NCBI GenBank assembly: GCA_028292665.1 | Contig: JAQGLW010000081.1 | Span: 1-64,000 of the forward strand | Reading direction: 5' to 3' | DNA from: Herminiimonas sp. | GTDB lineage: Bacteria; Pseudomonadota; Gammaproteobacteria; Burkholderiales; Burkholderiaceae_D | Length of the DNA: 64,000 bases | Part shown: piece after piece, positions 19,681-29,940 of the stretch | Layout: the number at the start of each line of letters is the position of its first letter | How positions within the stretch are numbered: the first letter of the stretch is position 1 | Notes under the pieces: generated by a model | The model's input: the letters and a program-made list of their open reading frames with translations, nothing else | Databases searched by the model: none | What the model was told of the DNA's origin: nothing | Program-made: the position numbers and the translations under genes

Positions 19681-20616
19681 ATGCTCAAACAACGCACCAT
19701 CAAACAGCTGGTCAAGACCATTGGCGTCGGACTTCATTCAGGCACCAAGGTGGAACTCACATTGCGTCCGGCTGTTGCGGATACGGGGATTGTGTTCCGC
19801 CGCGTCGATCTGGATCCGATTGTGGATTTGCCGGCATCGGCCACTGGTGTCGGCGATACGCGCATGGCTTCGACTCTGGAAAAGAACGGAGCAAAGGTAT
19901 CGACCGTCGAGCACCTGATGTCGGCATGCGCGGGTTTGGGAATCGATAACCTGTATGTCGATGTCACTGCGGAAGAAATTCCTATCATGGACGGCTCCGC
20001 GTCCTCATTCGTTTTCCTGCTGCAGCAGGCCGGTTTGCAAGAGCAGGATGCGCCAAAAAAATTCATCCGCATCAAGAAGCCGGTGGAAATCCGCGAAGGT
20101 CAGGGTGTGCAGGAAAAATGGGCCCGGCTTGATCCTTTCAACGGTTTCAAACTCAAGTTTTTTATTGAGTTCAACCATCCGGCGGTCGATAGCACAGGCC
20201 AGACGGCGGAGGTCGACTTCGGCGCTGAATCGTATGTCAAGGAAGTCTCGCGCGCGCGCACATTCGGTTTCATGCAAGACGTGGAAACCTTGCGCGGCAT
20301 GGGATTGGCACGCGGCGGTTCGCTGGAAAACGCGATCGTGATGGATGAATACCGCATTTTGAATTCAGACGGACTGCGCTACGAAAACGAATTCGTCCGG
20401 CATAAAATTCTGGACGCCATCGGCGACCTGTACCTGATCGGGCATCCGCTTCTGGCCAGTTATACCGCACACAAGTCGGGCCATACGCTGAATAATCAGT
20501 TGCTGCGTGCTTTACTGGCACAGCCGGACGCGTATGAGATTGTCAGCTTCGATACACTCGAATCCGCTCCGCGCGCCTATCTACGGCAAGTCGGCCAGGA
20601 GTGGGTGCTTAATTAA
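19681..20616 (+). CDS. lpxC: UDP-3-O-acyl-N-acetylglucosamine deacetylase LpxC
   Basis: LpxC is the zinc hydrolase that performs the committed step of lipid A synthesis. It has 311 residues. The start [21 protein letters not shown] matches the family N-terminus exactly, so the ATG at 19681 is secure although there is no Shine-Dalgarno sequence in the few bases between the -10 element and the ATG. The zinc ligand region [10 protein letters not shown] is near residue 78, and the second site is [17 protein letters not shown] near residue 241. A catalytic glutamate and acyl-binding loops are also visible. It follows the dcw cluster and a peroxiredoxin gene. Confidence 0.97.
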   Translation: MLKQRTIKQLVKTIGVGLHSGTKVELTLRPAVADTGIVFRRVDLDPIVDLPASATGVGDTRMASTLEKNGAKVSTVEHLMSACAGLGIDNLYVDVTAEEIPIMDGSASSFVFLLQQAGLQEQDAPKKFIRIKKPVEIREGQGVQEKWARLDPFNGFKLKFFIEFNHPAVDSTGQTAEVDFGAESYVKEVSRARTFGFMQDVETLRGMGLARGGSLENAIVMDEYRILNSDGLRYENEFVRHKILDAIGDLYLIGHPLLASYTAHKSGHTLNNQLLRALLAQPDAYEIVSFDTLESAPRAYLRQVGQEWVLN

Positions 20617-20832
20617 ATCGATCGCTTCTGCGCTTCTCATCATCCTTCAAGTGCAATCCGCCGGTTATGCATTCATCGCATTTTCCGGTAAAAATCAACA
20701 TAAGTGCGCATGGGCAAAGCTTGATTTTCAGCATGGAAAACAAGCGCCCTGATAACTGCCGAGTGTAATGACCGAATCAGGTTTTATCGTCACAGCTTGA
20801 TGTCGATCAGCCGAATGATATTTTAGCGACGC

Positions 20833-21348
20833 TTATTTCGTGTCACGATGACGGCTTGTGAAAATGCGGATTGCCGCTTTTAAAGCGGCGTTGCGTGGCG
20901 ATTCTTCCAATGTATCGCCGAGCGCTTCGAGTGCAGACAGCGCTTGCGCAGGTAATTTCAATTGCCTGGACGGAATTGATTTTTCGACATGCTGGCCAAC
21001 TTGCACTTTAAGGCGGATTGAGCTAACCTGCCAACCTCGTTTCAGTAAAGCAACTTGCAGGTTCGGTAATTTTTGTTTCAGTTTTGCAGCGAGAGCAGCA
21101 TTCGGTATCGAGAATACCAAATGATCCGATTCGAACTGCAGCACAGCACATGCATTGAACATATCAGGGAGAATCGCCGCGCAATCCTTCTGGAGTGCGG
21201 TCATGCGCGCGACGGTCGGCAAGAGAGAAGCCATTTTGTCGCTCGCGCGCAGGAAATCCGCAGCGCCTTGCGCAGTACGTATTGAAGTGTGTGCCGCTGG
21301 TGCACTTCGCTGGTAGGGGAACGATGAAGATGGTCGCATTATCTTCAA
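20833..21348 (-). CDS. DUF721/DciA-like protein
   Basis: This 171-residue protein has a DUF721-type domain in about residues 40-125 (LPTVARMTALQKDCAAILPD to LKVQVGQ). DciA proteins of this family load the DnaB helicase in bacteria that lack DnaC. This member is divergent, so helicase loading is an inference from the family. The extra N-terminal ~25 residues are polar, and a second ATG three codons in is an equally possible start. It is transcribed toward lpxC, divergent from the M23 peptidase gene. Confidence 0.8.
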   Translation of the reverse strand: MKIMRPSSSFPYQRSAPAAHTSIRTAQGAADFLRASDKMASLLPTVARMTALQKDCAAILPDMFNACAVLQFESDHLVFSIPNAALAAKLKQKLPNLQVALLKRGWQVSSIRLKVQVGQHVEKSIPSRQLKLPAQALSALEALGDTLEESPRNAALKAAIRIFTSRHRDTK

Positions 21349-21393
21349 ACCTTATCACATCTCATTCGTAATGGATGAGTCGGAGGAGTCAAC

Positions 21394-22353
21394 ATGCAAA
21401 TTATTCTGCTGCACCCCCGGTTTCAGGCCAAGTCTCTGACGTTAACCTCCAGACACGCTGTGATGATGGCGATACTTTTCCTTGCCGCCGTGATCAGCAG
21501 CACAGCAATGCTGTACTACTTGACCATGCGCCATGGGGGAGATATCAAATGGCCGTTCATGCGCGATATGGTCGCATCCACTACCCAGGACGATGCGATC
21601 AAAAAAGATAAATACGTCAAAGAGAATCTCGCTGCGATGGCGATGAAATTAGGCGAAATGCAGGCGCAACTCATGCGGCTCGATGCACTGGGCGAGCGCG
21701 TTCAGGGCTTGGCCGGCGTCAAGCCGGAAGAATTTAATTTCAAGGAAATGCCGGGCCGTGGCGGTGCGGCGCCGTCCAGCTTCGGCATTCACGGTTCGCG
21801 TGATTTGGGCATGACCGAGTTTCAGCAGGCCCTGGATGCAATGGCAAGGGATGTCGAACATCGTGCCGACTACATGAACGTGGTGGAAACAACGCTCATG
21901 CGCGATAAGATCAAGTTCAAGCTGTTGCCCACAATCCAGCCGGTCAATGTAAGTTATAACGCTTCCGGTTTCGGTTGGCGGATTGACCCGTTTACCGGCC
22001 GCAGCGCGTTTCACGAAGGCATTGATTTCCCTGCGCCCACAGGTACAGCGATTGTCGCCGCTGCAGGGGGCGTGGTCATTACGGCGGAATATCATCATCA
22101 ATTCGGCAACATGCTCGAGATCGACCACGGCAACGATATCATTACCCGGTATGCGCATACATCCAGGTTATTGGCGAAGGTGGGCGATATCGTCAAGCGT
22201 GGCCAACATGTCGCCGATATCGGGACAACCGGGCGTTCGACCGGCCCACATTTGCATTTTGAGGTGCTGGTCAAAGGCATTCAGCAGGATCCGCACAAGT
22301 TTCTTGCGGCAGGAGCCGCGCAGGCGAAAATCGCCGCCAAAGCGGCAAAATAA
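21394..22353 (+). CDS. M23 family metallopeptidase (LytM-type, membrane anchored)
   Basis: This 319-residue protein has a short cytoplasmic N-terminus, one membrane helix at about residues 25-45 (AVMMAILFLAAVISSTAMLYYL), a coiled-coil linker (about 65-110) and a C-terminal peptidase M23 domain. The zinc ligands are visible as HEGIDFPAP near residue 208 and HLHFEV near residue 285. It is a probable periplasmic peptidoglycan endopeptidase or amidase activator. Location directly upstream of secA is common in betaproteobacteria. A GGAGG-type site lies before the ATG. Confidence 0.93.
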   Translation: MQIILLHPRFQAKSLTLTSRHAVMMAILFLAAVISSTAMLYYLTMRHGGDIKWPFMRDMVASTTQDDAIKKDKYVKENLAAMAMKLGEMQAQLMRLDALGERVQGLAGVKPEEFNFKEMPGRGGAAPSSFGIHGSRDLGMTEFQQALDAMARDVEHRADYMNVVETTLMRDKIKFKLLPTIQPVNVSYNASGFGWRIDPFTGRSAFHEGIDFPAPTGTAIVAAAGGVVITAEYHHQFGNMLEIDHGNDIITRYAHTSRLLAKVGDIVKRGQHVADIGTTGRSTGPHLHFEVLVKGIQQDPHKFLAAGAAQAKIAAKAAK

Positions 22354-22516
22354 CAGGATTCTCGACCGGCGCTGATTGCGCAGGGATTGTTTCCCGGCTG
22401 ATAACCCCAAACTATCAGAGGCAGCATGATAAAATTCCCGATTTAGCCAAAAGCCGATTGATGCGGTCCATGTGACGCATGCAATCATTTTTACGGCGTT
22501 TTTTTAGAACTCAAGC

Positions 22517-25282
22517 ATGTCATTACTGACTCAGATTTTCGGTAGCCGCAATCAGCGGCTGCTCAAGCAATATCAAAAGACCGTCCGCGATATCAATGCT
22601 CTTGAGCCGGCGATGGAAAAACTATCCGACACCGAGTTGAAGGCAAAAACACCGGAGTTCAAGGAGCGCATCGCAAAAGGCGAGAAGCTCGACGATATTC
22701 TGCCGGAAGCGTTTGCGGTGTGTCGTGAGGCCAGCAAACGTGTGCTGAAAATGCGCCATTTCGACGTACAGCTGGTGGGCGGCATGGTCCTGCATGACGG
22801 CAAAATTGCCGAAATGGGCACCGGCGAAGGGAAAACCCTGATGGCGACCCTGCCTACGTACCTGAACGCATTGGCGAGCAAAGGTGTGCACATCGTTACG
22901 GTCAATGATTATCTGGCGCAGCGCGATGCCGACTGGATGGGCAAGCTTTACGGTTGGCTCGGCCTGACGACCGGCGTCAATCTGTCGCAGATGGAGCACG
23001 ATGCCAAGCAGGTTGCCTACGCTGCCGACATCACGTACGGCACGAACAACGAATTCGGTTTCGATTATTTGCGCGACAACATGGTCTATGAAGCAGCGGA
23101 TCGAGTGCAGCGCGGCCTCAGTTTTGCAATCGTCGATGAAGTCGATTCGATCCTGATCGACGAAGCGAGAACGCCTCTGATCATTTCCGGCCAGGCTGAA
23201 AATCATACCGATCTTTACCAAAAGATCAATGAAGTCCCGCCATTGCTGACGCAACAGATCGGCGAAGAAACCCCGGACGGCAAAGGACAGATCGAAGTGC
23301 CGGGCGATTACACCAAGGATGAAAAAGCGCATCAGGTGCTGTTGACCGAAGCGGGCCATGAGAAGGCCGAGCAGATACTGACTCGCATGGGCCTGCTGCC
23401 TGAAGGCGCGTCGCTGTACGACGCGGCCAACATCACGCTGATTCACCACTTGTACGCCGCGTTGCGCGCGCATACGCTGTACCACAAGGATCAGCATTAC
23501 GTAGTGCTGAACAATGAAATCATCATCGTCGACGAGTTCACCGGACGCATGATGACGGGCCGCCGCTGGTCGGATGGATTGCACCAGGCGGTCGAGGCCA
23601 AGGAAGGGGTGCAGATCCAGAACGAGAACCAGACGCTCGCGTCGATCACATTCCAGAATTATTTCCGCATGTACGGCAAGCTTGCCGGCATGACCGGCAC
23701 CGCCGATACCGAAGCCTACGAATTTCAGGAAATTTACGGTTTGGAAACCGTGGTGATCCCTCCCAACAGGCCGAGCCAGCGCAAGGACCGGCAAGACCAG
23801 GTCTACAAGACGGCGCAGGAAAAATACAACGCAATGCTGATCGACATTCAGGATTGTTATGAGCGCGGCCAGCCGGTATTGGTCGGCACTACTTCGATTG
23901 AAAATTCCGAACTGCTGTCCGGCATCCTGACCAAAGCGAAGCTTCAGCATAACGTGCTGAACGCGAAACAGCATGCGCGTGAAGCAGAAATCGTTGCGCA
24001 GGCCGGACGTCCCAAGATGATTACCATCGCAACCAACATGGCGGGGCGCGGTACCGATATCGTATTGGGCGGCAACGTCGAAAAACAGGTTCAGTTGATC
24101 GAAGCCGATGCCAATCTGGCTGAAACGGAGAAGCAGCTCAAGGCGCAAAAGCTGCGCGACGAGTGGCAATCTCTGCATGATCATGTGGTTGGCGCCGGCG
24201 GACTGCACATCGTCGGTACCGAACGGCATGAGTCGCGCCGCGTCGACAACCAGTTGCGTGGCCGTTCCGGACGCCAGGGCGACCCGGGATCGTCGCGTTT
24301 TTACCTGTCGCTGGACGATGCGTTGCTGCGCATTTTTGCCGGCGACCGTGTGCGTGCGATCATGGACCGCCTGAAGATGCCGGAAGGCGAGCCGATTGAA
24401 GCCGGTATCGTGTCGCGTTCAATTGAATCGGCACAGCGTAAAGTGGAAGCGCGCAACTTCGACATCCGCAAACAGCTGCTCGAATACGATGACGTCGCCA
24501 ACGATCAGCGCAAGGTCATTTACCAGCAGCGCAATGAACTGCTGGAGGCGCACGATGTGTCCGAGTTGATCGCATCGCTGCGTCAAGGCGTATTTACCGA
24601 CCTCTTCCGCACTTACATCCCTGAAGAATCGGTTGAAGAACAATGGGATATCAAATCGCTGGAAGCTGCCTTGGTCAACGATTGGCAACTCGAAGTGCCG
24701 CTCTTCGGAATGCTGGAGGCCGAGCCAAACCTCACCGACGATGAGCTTCTGGAGCGTGTGCTGAAAGCAGCCGATGACGCCTATCTGGGAAAAACAAGCC
24801 TGATCGGCAAGGAAGGCTTCGCCGGTTTCGAGCGCAGCGTCATGCTGCAAAGCGTCGATACCCATTGGCGCGAACATCTCGCGGCGCTCGATCATCTGCG
24901 CCAGGGTATTCATTTGCGCGGTTATGCGCAAAAAAATCCCAAGCAGGAATACAAGCGCGAAGCGTTTGAATTGTTCGGACAGATGCTCGACATGATCAAG
25001 AATGAAGTGGTCAAAATCGTCATGACGGTACGGGTCCAGTCGCGCGAAGAAATCGACGCCGCGGAAGAGGAATTGGCGCATTCGCATGTTGAAAATGTCC
25101 ATTACCAGCATGCCGATTTCAATGCCGATATGGCGCCGGAAGAGCTGCTGGCGCCGACTGCGAATGCCGAAGAATCAAAATTGCAGCCGATGGTAAACGC
25201 AGTTCCCAAAGTCGGGCGGAACGATCCCTGCCCATGCGGGAGCGGAAAGAAATACAAGCAGTGCCATGGCAAACTGGCATAG
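22517..25282 (+). CDS. secA: Protein translocase ATPase SecA
   Basis: SecA is the motor of the SecYEG pathway that drives preproteins across the inner membrane. It has 921 residues. Walker A GTGEGKT is at 101-107 and Walker [15 protein letters not shown] near residue 210. The helicase motif [14 protein letters not shown] and the long helical scaffold and wing domains follow. The C-terminal SEC-C zinc motif [17 protein letters not shown], which binds SecB, is complete. No SecM-like regulator sits upstream. That place is taken by the M23 peptidase. Confidence 0.98.
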   Translation: MSLLTQIFGSRNQRLLKQYQKTVRDINALEPAMEKLSDTELKAKTPEFKERIAKGEKLDDILPEAFAVCREASKRVLKMRHFDVQLVGGMVLHDGKIAEMGTGEGKTLMATLPTYLNALASKGVHIVTVNDYLAQRDADWMGKLYGWLGLTTGVNLSQMEHDAKQVAYAADITYGTNNEFGFDYLRDNMVYEAADRVQRGLSFAIVDEVDSILIDEARTPLIISGQAENHTDLYQKINEVPPLLTQQIGEETPDGKGQIEVPGDYTKDEKAHQVLLTEAGHEKAEQILTRMGLLPEGASLYDAANITLIHHLYAALRAHTLYHKDQHYVVLNNEIIIVDEFTGRMMTGRRWSDGLHQAVEAKEGVQIQNENQTLASITFQNYFRMYGKLAGMTGTADTEAYEFQEIYGLETVVIPPNRPSQRKDRQDQVYKTAQEKYNAMLIDIQDCYERGQPVLVGTTSIENSELLSGILTKAKLQHNVLNAKQHAREAEIVAQAGRPKMITIATNMAGRGTDIVLGGNVEKQVQLIEADANLAETEKQLKAQKLRDEWQSLHDHVVGAGGLHIVGTERHESRRVDNQLRGRSGRQGDPGSSRFYLSLDDALLRIFAGDRVRAIMDRLKMPEGEPIEAGIVSRSIESAQRKVEARNFDIRKQLLEYDDVANDQRKVIYQQRNELLEAHDVSELIASLRQGVFTDLFRTYIPEESVEEQWDIKSLEAALVNDWQLEVPLFGMLEAEPNLTDDELLERVLKAADDAYLGKTSLIGKEGFAGFERSVMLQSVDTHWREHLAALDHLRQGIHLRGYAQKNPKQEYKREAFELFGQMLDMIKNEVVKIVMTVRVQSREEIDAAEEELAHSHVENVHYQHADFNADMAPEELLAPTANAEESKLQPMVNAVPKVGRNDPCPCGSGKKYKQCHGKLA

Positions 25283-25312
25283 CCGTCATTAGACATGTAG
25301 AAACATTGCGGC

Positions 25313-25342
25313 GACAAGGGCGGGGTAACCTGCCCTTTGTCT
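25313..25342 (+). terminator. Candidate terminator of secA
   Basis: GACAAGGGC pairs with GCCCTTTGTC (one bulged T) around a GC-rich loop and is followed by a short T-rich stretch. The T-run is interrupted, so strength is uncertain. Confidence 0.5.
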
Positions 25343-25515
25343 TTGCTGGTTACTCATGGATGAACAAGCGGCATTTATCGTATTATCGCGTTGGGCCGGT
25401 AGCAATGACGACTGGCGGAAGCCGGGCAGATGATCGCAAGGTTCTTTCCCTTCCGAAGCGGTAATTTCACCGATGCGATTACAATTACAATTTCGTTCAA
25501 GATAAAAGAATTCCA

Positions 25516-26754
25516 ATGGCTGTCAACCTTCCTCTCCCAATCGCATCGAACCTGAAACCGGTTGCCGGTATTGAGCTTGGCCATGCCGAAGCGGGTGTGC
25601 GCAAAGCGAACCGCAAGGACTTGCTGGTGATGAAACTGGCGCCGACCGCGACAGTCGCCGGCGTCTTTACGACAAACCGCTTTTGCGCAGCACCCGTGCA
25701 AGTATGCAAGGCGCATCTGGAAGGCTTGCGCATTTCCGACTCGCCGGTTCGTGCGCTGGTGATCAACACCGGCAATGCAAACGCCGGAACCGGCGAAGCC
25801 GGATTGGCGGACGCCAATGCAACCTGTGCCGCGCTGGCAGAGTTGCTCGGCTGCGAAGCGGCGCAGATATTGCCATTCTCGACCGGCGTGATTCTCGAGC
25901 CGCTGCCGGTCGCCCGCATCGTGGCCGGTCTGCCGCAAGCGATCGCCAATCTTGACGTCGACAATTGGCACAACGCCGCCGAAGCGATCATGACCACCGA
26001 TACGCAGCCGAAGGCCGCGTCGCGCACCATCAAGATCAACGGCAAGCCCGTCACGCTGACCGGCATCAGCAAAGGCGCCGGGATGATCAAGCCGAACATG
26101 GCCACCATGCTGGGTTTTCTGGCTACCGACGCGAAGGTGGCGCAGCCGGTGCTCGACAGTCTGGTAAAGAAGGCGGCCGACCGATCATTCAATTGCATCA
26201 CGATCGATGGCGATACGTCGACCAATGACTCATTCATGCTGATTGCGACAGGAACGGCGGACGTGGAAATATCCGATGCCGACTCGCCGGAATATGCATT
26301 CCTGGAGGAGGCCGTCATCGGCCTGTCGCAGCAGCTGGCGCAGATGATCGTGCGCGACGGCGAAGGTGCGACCAAATTCATCACGATTACAGTGGAAGAA
26401 GGAGCCAGCGTCGAAGAATGCCGCAAGATCGCTTATTCGATCGGCCATTCTCCGTTGGTCAAGACTGCTTTTTTTGCATCCGATCCGAATCTCGGCCGGA
26501 TTCTGGCGGCCATCGGTTATGCGGGCGTCAACGATCTAGACGTGACGAAACTCAATCTGTATCTCGATGATGTGTGGGTTGCCAAAAATGGCGGGCGTAA
26601 TCCCGATTACAACGAACAGGACGGGCAGCGCGTGATGAAGCAGAGCGAAATCACGGTCCGTGTGAAGCTGGCGCGCGGTATTCAAACGGCTACGATCTGG
26701 ACCTGCGATTTATCGCATGAATATGTGACGATCAATGCGGATTACCGCTCGTGA
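25516..26754 (+). CDS. argJ: Bifunctional ornithine acetyltransferase / N-acetylglutamate synthase ArgJ
   Basis: ArgJ recycles the acetyl group from N-acetylornithine to glutamate in arginine synthesis and may also use acetyl-CoA. It has 412 residues. The self-cleavage site [14 protein letters not shown] is intact with the catalytic nucleophile Thr197, so the precursor should split into alpha and beta chains. The N-terminus [15 protein letters not shown] and the C-terminus [10 protein letters not shown] match the family. It is followed after 43 bases by a DUF815 ATPase. Confidence 0.96.
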   Translation: MAVNLPLPIASNLKPVAGIELGHAEAGVRKANRKDLLVMKLAPTATVAGVFTTNRFCAAPVQVCKAHLEGLRISDSPVRALVINTGNANAGTGEAGLADANATCAALAELLGCEAAQILPFSTGVILEPLPVARIVAGLPQAIANLDVDNWHNAAEAIMTTDTQPKAASRTIKINGKPVTLTGISKGAGMIKPNMATMLGFLATDAKVAQPVLDSLVKKAADRSFNCITIDGDTSTNDSFMLIATGTADVEISDADSPEYAFLEEAVIGLSQQLAQMIVRDGEGATKFITITVEEGASVEECRKIAYSIGHSPLVKTAFFASDPNLGRILAAIGYAGVNDLDVTKLNLYLDDVWVAKNGGRNPDYNEQDGQRVMKQSEITVRVKLARGIQTATIWTCDLSHEYVTINADYRS

Positions 26755-26797
26755 TAAATATCTGTGTACTCACACAGTGCAATGACTCTTTTTTGAT

Positions 26798-27673
26798 ATG
26801 ACCCAACTCGACCAGTTCCTCATTCGCGCCGAAGCATTGCTGGCGCGCCTCGAATCCATCCTGCCGCAATCCAACGCGGTACCCGACTGGAATGCGGCAA
26901 CCGCTTTTCGCTGGCGCAAATCCGGTGGAAAGGATAGCCGCGGCTACCTGCAGCCGGTCGCGCACATGTCGGCAATCGGGTTATCGGACCTGCACAACAT
27001 CGAGCCGCAAAAGCTGCAAATCGAACAGAATACCAAACAGTTCGTGCAAGGCAAGCCAGCCAACAATGTACTGCTCACCGGCGCTCGGGGCACCGGCAAG
27101 TCGTCATTGATCAAGGCATGCCTGAATCAATATGCGCATCAGGGTTTGCGGCTGATCGAAGTCGACAAGGACGATCTGACCGACTTGCCGGATATCGTCG
27201 ACATGGTTGCGCAACGGCCGGAGCGCTTCATCATTTTCTGCGATGACCTGTCGTTCGAGGAAGGCGAAGGAGGCTACAAGGCGCTGAAGGTCGCACTCGA
27301 TGGCAGTGTTGCCGCGCAGTCGGATAATGTGCTGATTTACGCGACTTCCAATCGCCGCCACCTGATGCCGGAACGCATGTCCGACAACGCGACTTATACC
27401 CATACCGACGACGGCGACCTGCATCCCGGCGAAACAGTCGAGGAAAAGATTTCATTGTCCGAGCGTTTCGGTTTATGGGTGACCTTTTATCCATTCAGGC
27501 AGGACGATTATCTCGATATCGTCGCACATTGGCTGGGGCATTTTGGCTGTAATACACAGCAAATTGCAGCGGCGCACGCTGATGCGCTACGCTGGGCATT
27601 GCAGCGCGGCTCGCGCTCCGGGCGCGTGGCGTGGCAATTCGCGAAAGATCATGCCGGCAAGATGAAAATCTGA
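26798..27673 (+). CDS. DUF815 family AAA-like ATPase
   Basis: This 291-residue P-loop ATPase of unknown specific function belongs to the DUF815 family. Walker A GARGTGKSS is near residue 94 and Walker B FIIFCDDLSFEEG near residue 145. An arginine-rich sensor region (YATSNRRHLMPERMSDN) follows, and the C-terminus has ALQRGSRSGRVAWQFAKDH. The ~75-residue N-terminal part is helical and precedes the ATPase core. It sits between argJ and mutT, a conserved betaproteobacterial arrangement that does not reveal its job. Confidence 0.88.
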   Translation: MTQLDQFLIRAEALLARLESILPQSNAVPDWNAATAFRWRKSGGKDSRGYLQPVAHMSAIGLSDLHNIEPQKLQIEQNTKQFVQGKPANNVLLTGARGTGKSSLIKACLNQYAHQGLRLIEVDKDDLTDLPDIVDMVAQRPERFIIFCDDLSFEEGEGGYKALKVALDGSVAAQSDNVLIYATSNRRHLMPERMSDNATYTHTDDGDLHPGETVEEKISLSERFGLWVTFYPFRQDDYLDIVAHWLGHFGCNTQQIAAAHADALRWALQRGSRSGRVAWQFAKDHAGKMKI

Positions 27674-27712
27674 ACCGGCATTAAACATACCTTACAGTTA
27701 AACTCGGGCCGC

Positions 27713-28123
27713 ATGCCGCAATCCATCCCTTTGCCTATCGATGTCGCCGTCGGTATCTTGATGAAGCCTAACGGCGATGTGCTGCTGGCGCAACGTCCGG
27801 AGGGCAAGCCGTACGCCGGCTATTGGGAGTTCCCCGGCGGTAAAGTGGAATCAGACGAATCCATTCTTGATGCGCTCAAGCGCGAGTTTGTCGAGGAACT
27901 CGGTGTGCAGGTACTGTCTGCAGAGCCTTGGTGCGGCGTCGAGCATGTTTATCCGCATGCTCATGTGAGGCTGCATTTTTATATCAGCCGGGACTGGCGT
28001 GGCGAGCCGCAAAGCCTCGAAGGGCAGTCGTTTGCATGGCAAGGCAGCGTCGGCGTCGAGCCGCTGTTGCCGGCGACAATCCCATTGATTGAATGGCTGG
28101 ATAAACTGCGCGATCTGGCGTGA
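27713..28123 (+). CDS. mutT: Nudix hydrolase, MutT-type 8-oxo-dGTP diphosphatase
   Basis: This 136-residue enzyme carries a complete Nudix box GGKVESDESILDALKREFVEELGV (residues about 43-66). MutT proteins remove 8-oxo-dGTP from the nucleotide pool and so prevent A-T to C-G transversions. The length, the N-terminal VAVGILMKPNGDVLLAQRPEGKPYAGYWEFPGG and the chromosomal position next to yacG/zapD/coaE fit MutT. It converges with yacG. Confidence 0.9.
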   Translation: MPQSIPLPIDVAVGILMKPNGDVLLAQRPEGKPYAGYWEFPGGKVESDESILDALKREFVEELGVQVLSAEPWCGVEHVYPHAHVRLHFYISRDWRGEPQSLEGQSFAWQGSVGVEPLLPATIPLIEWLDKLRDLA

Positions 28124-28252
28124 CGATGAAATAGCCTGCTCGATAAATTGACGGTTTGCAGGTTCAATATGACGCCGCAATTGCCCGGCTCCTTGCACGA
28201 TGCGGCTGTCCGAACGGAGTTTCAATCCAGACGGGATATTTATAGCCGGCTT

Positions 28253-28444
28253 TTATTGCCTGGGAGGAGCGCTGTCGTCATCGATATCCTCGGGCGGATT
28301 GACGGAAGGAATGGCATATTTCTCTTCCGCCCAGGCGCCGAGGTCGATTTGTTTGCAACGCAGAGAGCAAAAAGGTCGGTGCTTATTGTGTTCCGACCAT
28401 TCCACTTTTTTGCCGCAGGTAGGGCAATCGACGAGTGCTGCCAT
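28253..28444 (-). CDS. yacG: DNA gyrase inhibitor YacG
   Basis: This 63-residue zinc protein binds GyrB and inhibits gyrase in E. coli. The zinc ligands are CPTCGK near residue 7 and [19 protein letters not shown] near residue 26, a C-X2-C...C-X3-C site. The acidic C-terminal tail ([12 protein letters not shown]) is typical. It is the last gene of the pilB-pilC-pilD-coaE-zapD-yacG run, 17 bases after zapD. Confidence 0.93.
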   Translation of the reverse strand: MAALVDCPTCGKKVEWSEHNKHRPFCSLRCKQIDLGAWAEEKYAIPSVNPPEDIDDDSAPPRQ

Positions 28445-28461
28445 GATTTCTTGATGATAGT

Positions 28462-29217
28462 TTAAAAATTACAGAGTGTCAGCTCGAATGGTACATCGTT
28501 CTCAAACGATCTGGGTTTCATGTCGCCGTCCTGTGAAGTAAAGCGTACCCACAGCATGTACTTGTTCGCCGAGATTTCCGGAATGGCGCCGAGCGCTTCA
28601 TCGATATTCAATCTCAGCATCTGATAAACCTTGCCTTGCAACATTTGCTGGTAGCTGCCGGCTTGCGCAATAATTTTGGCCGGGCGTCCGGATTCACGCA
28701 ACAGCCGCAACACCATGCCGATTGCATCGAACAAAGGTTCGAGCGGCGCAAACCAGCTTGAAACATCGGCGGCCCGCTGTTCTGCCGGACGCTGTTGCCA
28801 TGCATAATAAGACGGCAAGTCGAATTCGCAGGCGCCGCCCGGGATAATGGTGCGGCCGCGGATGCTCATCAGCCATTCGTTATCGCGCACATGCTGGCCG
28901 GTTTTGCCTTGAGAGGCAATCAATGCCGCGCTGATCCGGTCCACTTCGGCCAATATGGCATCGAGTCGTTCAGCCTGTACGTTGGGATTCGATTTGAAGC
29001 CAAGAAGTGTTTGTTTTTGCCGCTCCAGCTCTTGCAGCAGATCGGACTTGAGGTCGGCGCGGCCTGCAACTTCAAGCATTTCGAAAATAGTGGAAAGCGC
29101 AACATGGTGCTGCAGCGGATGCGCCTGCTGCACGAAGAAGGCGAATTTTTCGTAAAGGTCTTCCAGCCGCAACAACGTGCGAATACGCTCGTTGAAAGGG
29201 TATTCGTATACGATCAA
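28462..29217 (-). CDS. zapD: Cell division protein ZapD
   Basis: ZapD (YacF) binds the FtsZ C-terminus and bundles its filaments. It has 251 residues starting [23 protein letters not shown], the family signature. The start codon is TTG at 29217, behind an AAGGGA site. No ATG fits the conserved N-terminus. The protein is mostly helical in its first half (bundle domain) with a beta-rich second half ending FELTLCNF. It lies between coaE and yacG as in other proteobacteria. Confidence 0.94.
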   Translation of the reverse strand: MIVYEYPFNERIRTLLRLEDLYEKFAFFVQQAHPLQHHVALSTIFEMLEVAGRADLKSDLLQELERQKQTLLGFKSNPNVQAERLDAILAEVDRISAALIASQGKTGQHVRDNEWLMSIRGRTIIPGGACEFDLPSYYAWQQRPAEQRAADVSSWFAPLEPLFDAIGMVLRLLRESGRPAKIIAQAGSYQQMLQGKVYQMLRLNIDEALGAIPEISANKYMLWVRFTSQDGDMKPRSFENDVPFELTLCNF

Positions 29218-29282
29218 AGTGGCATCCCTTTAAGGTTGTGCTGGGAAAATATGTACGTGATTTTGAACGAAGCTGCAATAAA

Positions 29283-29933
29283 TTACAAATCCTGCGGATG
29301 TTTTATTCCATTTGTTTGCGCCAACGAGCTGTATAAGGCATGCAGCCGGTCAATTTGCGGCTCCAGTGCCGCTTTGCCGTCATCGTTGACGATCACATCG
29401 TCAGCCGCGTCCAGGCGCGCCTGCCGCGACACCTGCGTCGCCATGATGGCACGCACCTGCGCTTCGGTGAGGCCATTACGATTGATGACACGCAGAAGTT
29501 GCAGTTGTTCCGGACAATCCACAACCAGCACGCGTGAAACCCGTTGCTTCCATGTGCCTGACTCAACCAGAAGCGGGACTACGAAGATGCGGTAGGTCCC
29601 TTGCACTTGTGCTGCGGCCCATTCGGTTTCGCGCCGGATCAACGGGTGCAGAATCGATTCCAGCTGTTTTTTTGCGGCTGGATCGGCAAACACATGCATG
29701 CGCATTTTAGACCGGTCCATTGCCCCGTCGGGGGTAAGGAACGTTTCACCGAATGCCATCCGGATTGCCGCAATCGCTCTTCCTCCGGGTGCTGTCAACT
29801 GATGCGCGATCCGGTCGGTGTCGATTACAGCGGCTCCCCTTGCCGCAAACATGTCGCCCACCAAGGTTTTGCCGCTGCCTATGCCGCCGGTTAATCCTAC
29901 CGAGAACGTGCCGGCAGCAGAGGTGTTACCCAT
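29283..29933 (-). CDS. coaE: Dephospho-CoA kinase CoaE
   Basis: CoaE catalyses the last step of coenzyme A synthesis, phosphorylating the ribose 3'-hydroxyl of dephospho-CoA. The start at 29933 (MGNTSAAGTFSVGLTGGIGSGKT) gives 216 residues and begins seven bases after pilD ends. The frame is open upstream into pilD but without homology. The P-loop GGIGSGKT is near residue 16, with the lid and CoA-binding segments DTDRIAHQLTAPGG and HPLIRRE. It is co-transcribed with pilD. Confidence 0.95.
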   Translation of the reverse strand: MGNTSAAGTFSVGLTGGIGSGKTLVGDMFAARGAAVIDTDRIAHQLTAPGGRAIAAIRMAFGETFLTPDGAMDRSKMRMHVFADPAAKKQLESILHPLIRRETEWAAAQVQGTYRIFVVPLLVESGTWKQRVSRVLVVDCPEQLQLLRVINRNGLTEAQVRAIMATQVSRQARLDAADDVIVNDDGKAALEPQIDRLHALYSSLAQTNGIKHPQDL

Positions 29934-29940
29934 ACAAGTA

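Noticed and set aside
22622-24229. Long antisense open frame (535 codons) opposite secA
   Set aside because: Same reason: complete overlap with secA and codon-bias shadow composition.
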